From an uncultured Clostridia bacterium (GTDB taxonomy: Bacteria > Bacillota > Clostridia > Peptostreptococcales > Anaerovoracaceae), in NCBI GenBank assembly GCA_937889655.1, contig CALBZG010000087.1:1-11111 (forward strand): a DNA stretch of 11,111 bases. Direction: 5' to 3'. Shown here in pieces: positions 6,094 through 11,111 of this stretch (positions are counted from its first letter, which is position 1; every line of letters starts with the position of its first letter). The notes below the pieces were generated by a model that saw only the letters and a program-made list of their open reading frames with translations, did no database searches and was not told the origin of the DNA. Both the position numbers and the translations under genes were made by a program.

Positions 6094-6816
6094 TCATTTT
6101 TTAACGATGACTGCCACCCCACCATGGAAATAAGGCTCTGAAAAGAGAATTATTTTCTTCCTTTCTTCAGTAATGTATATCGACCCAAACATATCGATTT
6201 TGCCGGAAAGCAGTGACGGAATCAGCTCCGAAAAAATCAAGTTGTGAATTTCAATGTCCATCTTCAATTTGTGGCATATGCGCTTAGCCAGCTCAATATC
6301 AAAGCCAGTATTGACATTATCGCCAACAATAAACGAGAATGGCCTGTCAACCGGAGTTGTTCCAAATTTCAAGGTGCCATTTTCTCCGCTCAATTTGATT
6401 TTTGGCATGATCCCGATGGCGCCGGTTTCGGGGAACCACCTTTTTTTCATCTCTTCATAAATACCATTCGCTTTAAGCTCAACCAGTGTTTCATCAATGG
6501 CTTTTTTCAAATCCGGCCTGTCAAGGTTGACAGCAAGTCCATAATCAACTTCCGAAAACTTTTCCTCGACCATATATAGATCAGGTGAATGCGCTAAAAT
6601 GTATTTTAGTAAAGGCTCATCATAAACCGCACCGTCCACTTCCCCATTCTTAACAGCCGTAAAGCAATCCATGATCGTTCTATAATATTGGATCCGTGCG
6701 TGGGGCAGTCTGCTTAAAACCATCTCACCGATTACCATGCCTTCTGCAACTGCGAATGTTGCATTTTCAAGTTCTGAAATAGATTTTATTTTTCTCGCTT
6801 TTTCTTCAACAGCCAT
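6094..6816 (-). CDS. Circularly permuted family-3 solute-binding protein, no signal peptide
   Basis: The 240-residue product covers one SBP family 3 (amino-acid-binding, Venus-flytrap) domain in swapped order. Residues 11-80 match lobe 2, starting at the usual SISEL segment and including GEVDGAVYDEPLLKYIL (Asp66, the amino-group-binding position). Residues 85-128 match the return into lobe 1 (DYGLAVNLDRPDLKKAIDET, ending RWFPETG). After a linker (about 133-148), residues 149-240 match the normal N-terminal part: LKFGTTPVDRPFSF, GFDIELAKRI, SGKIDMFGSIYITEERKKI (Arg219, carboxylate-binding position), FSEPYFHGGVAVIVKK. Both ligand residues are kept. AGGAGG lies six bases before the ATG and an in-frame TGA lies 15 bases upstream, so there is no longer N-terminus. 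No signal peptide is seen, which is odd for this family. The stop overlaps an ATG of the lipoprotein gene. A fragment of a tandem-domain sensor is the alternative reading. Confidence 0.83.
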   Translation of the reverse strand: MAVEEKARKIKSISELENATFAVAEGMVIGEMVLSRLPHARIQYYRTIMDCFTAVKNGEVDGAVYDEPLLKYILAHSPDLYMVEEKFSEVDYGLAVNLDRPDLKKAIDETLVELKANGIYEEMKKRWFPETGAIGIMPKIKLSGENGTLKFGTTPVDRPFSFIVGDNVNTGFDIELAKRICHKLKMDIEIHNLIFSELIPSLLSGKIDMFGSIYITEERKKIILFSEPYFHGGVAVIVKK

Positions 6817-6855
6817 AATGCACCTCCTGTATCATTGCTTCTATATTTATAAGTT

Positions 6856-6861
6856 ATTATA
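6856..6861 (-). promoter_or_regulatory. Possible -10 box for the permuted binding-protein gene
   Basis: A perfect minus-strand TATAAT lies about 40 bases before the ATG at 6816. The best -35-like sequence, TGGACA (6874-6879), is only 12 bases away, too close for a standard promoter. The gene could equally be read through from the kinase gene, 82 bases upstream. Confidence 0.3.
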
Positions 6862-6898
6862 TTTTGTATTTTTTGTCCACCCCTGGTGCTCGATCTAA

Positions 6899-8281
6899 CT
6901 AATCAAAATAGATGCTTCCCCCTATGAATTCACGCAATATGGAATTGAATGGCACCTTCGCGGTGTCCATCGGCTCAGAGAACGCGATCATTCTGAGTAG
7001 CCGTTCCCTAGTATCTGCATATGGACTGTCATCCTCAATTTTATTCAGCGATTCTTCTGCGAAAGGTCTCAGCGCATTCATTTCATAAAGAAGGCTGGAA
7101 TTGAACATGATGTCAGCCTCCTCCTGAAATTTGAACACGTTTCTGTACTCCCCGCGTCTCACGATTTCCCATTGCTTCAGGGTCTGTTCAGGATGCATGC
7201 CGCGGAATCGATCGTCTCTGACGATTCTTCTGATCATTCTTACTTCTGAGCTTGGTACTCTGTTCGTCAAGTCGATATTCAATTCAAAAAGTGCTGTAAG
7301 GTAGACTTTAAACAACATGTTTCTATTGATGTTTGGGAACAGCACGGGATTCAATGCGTGTATTCCTTCTACAACCAGTATTTCATCAGGCCCGACATGT
7401 ATTTTCCTTTTATTTGGCGAACGACTGCCTGTTTTAAAATCAAAAATCGGTGTTTCAACCGTATTCCCATCAATGATCTCTTCAAGTTGCTGTTGAAGAT
7501 ATGGGAGATCCAGCGCCTCTATGCAGTCGAAGTCGTATTTGCCATCTTCATCCAGTGGTGTATCTTCTCTGTTCAAAAAATAATCATCCAAAGAAAGCGT
7601 GACCGGATTAAATCCGTTTACGTTCAGTTGTGTCGACAGTCTTTGTGCGAAGGTGGTCTTTCCGGAAGAAGATGCTCCGGAAATGAGCAGTACCCGCAGG
7701 ATTTTCTTCTGCTGAAGGATCATATCCGCAATATCTGCGATTTCTTTCTCATGCAGGGCTTCTGCCATCCCGATCAGCTTAAGGGTGGCGCCACTTGCAA
7801 TATAATTATTGACATCACGAAGCAACTCCAATTTAATGTTTTTAAGCCACTTCTGAGTTTTATCATACGTCGTCGAGAGCTTGTCCGGAGGAGGCATAGA
7901 TATATCGGCGTGACCGACTCCTTTAAATTCTACAATGAATCCGTCTCCGTATGGAATGATGTTGAAAGGCTCGATTTTTTTCACACTGGTTTCGCATGGA
8001 TAAATCATCTCAACAACACTTCCGTCTGCCCGATAATGGTAATATCCACCTTCCATCTTCAAATACTCAATATCAGGATCGGTCCGGATCCACTCCTTCA
8101 GCTTCAAATCGATCTGCCGGACTTCTCTCACTGAAATCGCAGTTTCATTAAACCTGCAAAACACTGATTCCTGCATGGAATAAGCGATTTTCAACGATTC
8201 TTCAGGAAATAGCTCCTTGATCACCAGGATCAAGCCAAGCTTGACAGTCTGACGGCTCAGGGTCAAATGCGTTTCTGCCAT
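6899..8281 (-). CDS. Nucleoside (uridine-like) kinase with ThrRS-like N-terminal domain
   Basis: The 460-residue protein has two parts. Residues 1-190 resemble the second additional domain of threonyl-tRNA synthetase seen in clostridial nucleoside kinases (KLGLILVIKELFPEESLKIAYS; MAEALHEKEIADIADMI at the end). Residues 195-460 are a P-loop kinase of the uridine kinase/phosphoribulokinase type: ISGASSSGKTTF (Walker A, 202-209), SLDDYFLNREDTPLDEDGKYDF, ILVVEGIHALNP, RRIVRDDRFRG, FKFQEEADIMFNSSLLYE and the family ending SILREFIGGSIYF. It would phosphorylate a nucleoside such as uridine in the cytoplasm. The usual N-terminal TGS domain of these proteins (typically near 550 residues) is absent here, and the space upstream (8282-8425) is too short to hold it. 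GGTGAGG precedes the ATG. The role of the synthetase-like part is unknown. Confidence 0.9.
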   Translation of the reverse strand: MAETHLTLSRQTVKLGLILVIKELFPEESLKIAYSMQESVFCRFNETAISVREVRQIDLKLKEWIRTDPDIEYLKMEGGYYHYRADGSVVEMIYPCETSVKKIEPFNIIPYGDGFIVEFKGVGHADISMPPPDKLSTTYDKTQKWLKNIKLELLRDVNNYIASGATLKLIGMAEALHEKEIADIADMILQQKKILRVLLISGASSSGKTTFAQRLSTQLNVNGFNPVTLSLDDYFLNREDTPLDEDGKYDFDCIEALDLPYLQQQLEEIIDGNTVETPIFDFKTGSRSPNKRKIHVGPDEILVVEGIHALNPVLFPNINRNMLFKVYLTALFELNIDLTNRVPSSEVRMIRRIVRDDRFRGMHPEQTLKQWEIVRRGEYRNVFKFQEEADIMFNSSLLYEMNALRPFAEESLNKIEDDSPYADTRERLLRMIAFSEPMDTAKVPFNSILREFIGGSIYFD

Positions 8282-8321
8282 GTCCTCACCTTCCTTCTAG
8301 GCGCATTACTACTTTGCAGCA

Positions 8322-8372
8322 GCTTCTTCATCGATCGAATATTCTAATAATATTATGGCATCGTTAAGAAGC
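8322..8372. repeat. Imperfect 51-base inverted repeat between tex and the kinase gene
   Basis: GCTTCTT (8322-8328) pairs with AAGAAGC (8366-8372), CGAT (8332-8335) with ATCG (8360-8363), and AATATT (8338-8343) with AATATT (8349-8354) around a five-base loop. No T-tract follows on either strand. It lies in the 144-base gap between the tex stop and the kinase start, so it could be a leader structure of the kinase mRNA or a processing site. Confidence 0.45.
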
Positions 8373-8425
8373 ACTTAATATGATTATATCCCTTTTATCT
8401 TGACTCAATCAGCGCCAAATTCGAA

Positions 8426-10579
8426 TTACTGTTTTGCCTGCTTCATCGAAAGGGCTATGCGCTTCTTCTGCGTATCCACCGATAACACTTTAACTTCTAC
8501 AATGTCTCCAACAGATAACATTTCCGATGGGTGACGAATGAATTTGTCTGCAATTTCCGAGATGTGGACAAGCCCGTCCTGATGCACGCCGATATCGACG
8601 AACACCCCAAAATCAATGACATTGCGCACCGTGCCGGTAAGGATCATATCCGGGGCAATATCCATTATATCCATAACGTCCTTACGCAGCATATTTGCAG
8701 GCAATTCGTTGCGCGGGTCTCGTCCAGGCTTCATAAGCTCTTTTACGATGTCCCTGAGAGTCGGGAGTCCGACCCCGCATTCGCCCAGGGCCTTGGCTTC
8801 ACCATAGTCTTTTAACCGCTCCGGGAGATCCGAAATCTTCCCTTCCGCCACATCTCCAAGTGTATATCCGCATACCGCGATCAGCTTCTCCGCAGCAGCA
8901 TAGCTTTCGGGATGGACCCCCGTATTATCCAGAACGTTTTTGCTTTCAGGTACGCGCAAAAAGCCTGCGCATTGCTCGTACGCCTTCGGTCCAAGCTTCG
9001 GCACCTTCAAAAGCTGCTTTCGCGAAGTAAATGTGCCGTTTCCCTCGCGGAAGAGTACTATGTTTTTCGCAGTGCTGCCATTGAGTCCCGAAATGCGCTG
9101 AAGCAGTGACGGCGAAGCAGTATTTACATCGACACCAACTGCGTTGACGCAGTCCTCTATCACACCGAAAAGTGCATCGTCAAGCCTTTTTTGCGGCATA
9201 TCATGCTGATACTGCCCTACGCCGATCGCCTTTGGATCGATCTTCACAAGTTCCGCCAAAGGATCCTGCATCCTTCGCGCTATGGATATGGCGGAACGCA
9301 GATTTACATCGTACTGCGGGAGCTCCTCCGCCGCAAGCTTTGACGCAGAATATACCGAAGCGCCAGCCTCGTTGACTATCATGTAGTTTACTCCGGGCAA
9401 ACCGGCAATCAGTTCGCTGGCCATCTGCTCCGTCTCGCGGGAAGCTGTGCCGTTGCCGATGGCAATATGCTCCACCTTGTGTTTAATGATCAGTTTTTTC
9501 AAAACGGCGATCGCCTCCATTTTCTGTCTTTCACCATAGGTGGGGTATACCACCGCGGTATCCAGGGGCTTTCCCGTTCCATCCACCACGGCGACCTTGC
9601 ATCCGTTACGATACCCCGGGTCAAGCCCCATCGTGACATGATTTTTTATAGGAGGCTGCATTAAAAGCGGCTTTAAGTTCAGGGAGAAATTGTGGATCGC
9701 ACCCTCTGACGCAGTATCGGTCAATGCGCCCCGCACTTCCCGTTCCATCGAGGGAAAAAGCAGACGGTCATATCCGTCCTCCGCCGCATGACGGATAAAA
9801 TCCGATGCGCTGGAGCCTGGTCTAACAAAGCTGTGCCATATTAGGCCCAACGCCTGTTCCCTTTCTATCTGCACAGATACATTAAGATATCCCTCTTTTT
9901 CACCGCGATTATTCGCCAATATCTGATGCCCCTGCAAACGCGCCAGAGGCTTTTCAAACTTGTAATACAGGCTGTATACCGAGTCCTTATCTTTTTCCGC
10001 TGCAACAGCCAGCTGTCCCTTGCTCATGATCAGCTCGCGCAAACGGCGTCTGACATCCGCGCTGTCCGCTACGATCTCCGCTATGATATCCGATGCGCCA
10101 TCAAGGGCGTTTTGTGCATCCCCCACACCCTTGTCCGTATCTATATACTCCTCGGCAAGCTCCGTTATGTCGGGTAAATCCTTGCTCTGCCCAAACAGAG
10201 TCAAGGCTAGAGGCTCAAGTCCCTTTTCTTTGGCAATCGTCGCGCGGGTGCGGCGCTTCTGCTTATATGGGCGGTAGAGATCCTCCACCTCCGCCAGTGT
10301 CCTTGCAGCATCTATTTCAGCAGCCAGCTCTTCGGTAAGCTTCCCCTGTGCGGTGATCGCTTTCTTAACCTCTTCGCGCCGCTCACCAAGGTTTCGAAGA
10401 TAGTTCAATCTGTCCGCCAGGTCCCGAAGCACTGTGTCGTCCATCGTTCCATGCATCTCCTTGCGGTAACGTGCGATAAATGGAATGGTATTTCCCTCAT
10501 CGATGAGGTCTATGACATTTTTGACGTGCTCTTCATTTTTATTGAGTTCTCTTGCGAGTATCTTAACAATGCTTTCCAT
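8426..10579 (-). CDS. tex: Transcription accessory protein Tex (S1 RNA-binding)
   Basis: This 717-residue protein is full length for Tex. Domains in order are the helical N-terminal region (DEGNTIPFIARYRKEMHG at about 28-45, LRDLADRLNYLRNLGERREE, VEDLYRPYKQKRRTRATIA at about 98-115), the YqgF/RNase H-like domain starting MGLDPGYRNGCKVAVVDG near 317, the helix-hairpin-helix region (GVGQYQHDM, then NGSTAKNIVLFREGNGTF and LLKVPKLGPKAYEQCAGFLR), and a C-terminal S1 domain (about 646-717, GTVRNVIDFGVFVDIG, DGLVHISE). Tex is a conserved cytoplasmic nucleic-acid-binding protein associated with transcription and RNA handling; its exact biochemical role is not settled. CTAGGAG precedes the ATG at 10579. 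By eye the gene is richer in G and C than its neighbours. It appears to be transcribed alone or with the kinase gene 144 bases downstream. Confidence 0.97.
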   Translation of the reverse strand: MESIVKILARELNKNEEHVKNVIDLIDEGNTIPFIARYRKEMHGTMDDTVLRDLADRLNYLRNLGERREEVKKAITAQGKLTEELAAEIDAARTLAEVEDLYRPYKQKRRTRATIAKEKGLEPLALTLFGQSKDLPDITELAEEYIDTDKGVGDAQNALDGASDIIAEIVADSADVRRRLRELIMSKGQLAVAAEKDKDSVYSLYYKFEKPLARLQGHQILANNRGEKEGYLNVSVQIEREQALGLIWHSFVRPGSSASDFIRHAAEDGYDRLLFPSMEREVRGALTDTASEGAIHNFSLNLKPLLMQPPIKNHVTMGLDPGYRNGCKVAVVDGTGKPLDTAVVYPTYGERQKMEAIAVLKKLIIKHKVEHIAIGNGTASRETEQMASELIAGLPGVNYMIVNEAGASVYSASKLAAEELPQYDVNLRSAISIARRMQDPLAELVKIDPKAIGVGQYQHDMPQKRLDDALFGVIEDCVNAVGVDVNTASPSLLQRISGLNGSTAKNIVLFREGNGTFTSRKQLLKVPKLGPKAYEQCAGFLRVPESKNVLDNTGVHPESYAAAEKLIAVCGYTLGDVAEGKISDLPERLKDYGEAKALGECGVGLPTLRDIVKELMKPGRDPRNELPANMLRKDVMDIMDIAPDMILTGTVRNVIDFGVFVDIGVHQDGLVHISEIADKFIRHPSEMLSVGDIVEVKVLSVDTQKKRIALSMKQAKQ

Positions 10580-10605
10580 CTTTGCTCCTAGTATAAGGCA
10601 ATTGC

Positions 10606-10611
10606 ATTATA
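10606..10611 (-). promoter_or_regulatory. Possible -10 box of tex
   Basis: Minus-strand TATAAT followed by GCAA lies 27 bases before the tex start codon. The sequence 18 bases upstream (GATACA) is a poor -35, matching only its last three positions. The TATAATGC run resembles the other promoters of this window. Confidence 0.35.
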
Positions 10612-10694
10612 CGTCTCCTTAATCAACTTTGTATCTCGTAATGATTGGTTTCTGATGCAAACGATCTATACTCCGACCCTATGCTTGCATATCG

Positions 10695-10708
10695 GATACA
10701 ATTGTATC
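10695..10708. promoter_or_regulatory. Perfect 14-bp palindrome upstream of tex (operator candidate)
   Basis: GATACAATTGTATC is an exact palindrome. One half-site, TTGTATC, recurs at 10629-10635, about 20 bases upstream of the possible -10 box. This could be a dimeric repressor site controlling tex or a gene beyond the contig end; no regulator gene is present to support it. Confidence 0.35.
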
Positions 10709-10752
10709 ACTATTACTCCTTGAATGAAACCAAAATGGATGTCCTGGTATTG

Positions 10753-10782
10753 CAAAGGACGAGGCAAAAACCTCGTCCTTTG
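10753..10782. terminator. Perfect 12-bp stem hairpin, probable terminator
   Basis: CAAAGGACGAGG (10753-10764) and CCTCGTCCTTTG (10771-10782) are exact reverse complements with a six-base loop (CAAAAA). The downstream T-tract is short on both strands, but the G/C-rich lower stem and its place between tex and the possible gene at 10840-11033 fit a terminator for a minus-strand gene entering from the right. Confidence 0.55.
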
Positions 10783-10839
10783 ATTATGGTGATTCAATAC
10801 AATCAATACAATATGTTATGATTCAAATGCAAATCCCAA

Positions 10840-11033
10840 TTAACTTTGCGGGGCCAGCACGCGCTCCTCGGCGGCAACACTCATCAGTAATATCCACCCG
10901 ATCATATAGGTACCCTGTAGTCCAAGACCACCGTGCAAAGAAAAGCAAGACCTAGAATTGTCTGCTCACGAAAATGCTTGTGAATGATAATAACTGTTAA
11001 TAGCATGGCAACACGAACACCAAATCTTAAATA
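10840..11033 (-). pseudogene. Possible frameshifted end of a small membrane protein
   Basis: In one minus-strand frame (11033 down to a stop at 10902) the translation includes RFGVRVAMLLTVIIIHKH and FREQTILGLAFL, and after a shift near 10930-10940 another frame gives LHGGLGLQGTYMIGWILL then MSVAAEERVLAPQS with a stop at 10840-10842. Joined, they look like two membrane helices and a short tail. I do not recognise the family. A true pseudogene, base errors at the low-coverage contig end, or chance hydrophobic frames are all possible. A hairpin at 10753-10782 would serve as its terminator. Confidence 0.3.
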
Positions 11034-11064
11034 TTAAGGGGGTGTTACTGTCAATCAAAAACCA

Positions 11065-11111
11065 AGATCGGAAGAGCACACGTCTGAACTCCAGTCACGA
11101 GTGGATATCTC
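11065..11111. other. Illumina TruSeq adapter with index (not genomic)
   Basis: From 11065 the sequence is the standard TruSeq read-1 3' adapter: it starts AGATCGGAAGAGCACACGTC and continues to the constant CCAGTCAC at 11091-11098. This is followed by GAGTGGAT (11099-11106), which I recall as TruSeq index 23, and then ATCTC, the start of the constant P7 flank. The last genomic base is therefore at or before 11064. Confidence 0.97.

Larger units (their letters stand above)
10580..11064. other. Intergenic region upstream of tex up to the contig end
   Basis: The region holds the tex ribosome-binding site (CTCCT on the plus strand at 10585-10589), a possible -10 box (10606-10611), a perfect 14-bp palindrome (10695-10708), a terminator-like hairpin (10753-10782), a 9-base tandem repeat TCAATACAA (10794-10811), and a possible decayed minus-strand gene (10840-11033). 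No intact gene is seen. Confidence 0.65.

Noticed and set aside
7358..8134. A 258-codon plus-strand open frame inside the kinase gene
   Set aside because: It is a shadow of the well-supported kinase, and its translation has no family resemblance.
10794..10811. Tandem repeat TCAATACAA as the start of a repeat array
   Set aside because: There are only two units and no spacer pattern; it is not a CRISPR or iteron array.
1..11064. tRNA, rRNA, CRISPR array, phage or defence genes
   Set aside because: No cloverleaf, conserved rRNA segment, regularly spaced repeat or related protein pattern was seen on either strand.

Overview
The window looks like chromosomal DNA of an anaerobic member of the Firmicutes (Eubacteriales/Clostridia). 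The support is strong AGGAG-type ribosome-binding sites, moderate GC, an IS1634-type transposase of the clostridial kind, a clostridial nucleoside kinase with a ThrRS-like N-terminus, and a BCCT transporter beside an acyl-CoA dehydrogenase. A gut Anaerovoracaceae-like host is possible but unproven. The last 47 bases are an Illumina TruSeq adapter with its index, so the right edge is the end of an assembled contig and not biology.

Layout, left to right. Every recognised gene except the transposase is on the minus strand. (1) 1-190: the N-terminus of a BCCT-family transporter, cut by the left edge. (2) 191-512: an intergenic region with a promoter and a perfect 12-bp hairpin. (3) 513-1694: an FAD acyl-CoA dehydrogenase. 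(4) 1740-1927: an intergenic element carrying that gene's promoter. (5) 1981-3720 (+): an IS1634-like transposase that is full length but has Tyr in place of the first catalytic Asp; its 3' end overlaps the neighbouring operon's terminator. (6) 3735-5163: a two-gene unit, an EamA/DMT permease followed by a nitroreductase. (7) 5206-5394: a second, diverged copy of the element in (4), carrying the permease promoter. (8) 5405-6816: a molybdopterin-type lipoprotein whose upstream gene is an amino-acid-binding protein with its two halves in circularly permuted order. (9) 6899-8281: a uridine-kinase-like nucleoside kinase. (10) 8426-10579: the transcription accessory protein Tex. (11) 10580-11064: a palindrome, a terminator-like hairpin and a possible decayed membrane-protein gene, followed by adapter.

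The three most interesting points are these. The solute-binding protein at 6094-6816 covers one whole type-3 binding domain once, in the order lobe 2, end of lobe 1, start of lobe 1, with its own ribosome-binding site and an in-frame stop just upstream. A roughly 188-bp intergenic element occurs twice, upstream of two unrelated genes, and supplies a near-identical promoter to each; the core of that promoter also precedes the BCCT gene. The transposase appears catalytically dead. No phage genes, CRISPR array, rRNA, tRNA or obvious defence system was seen.
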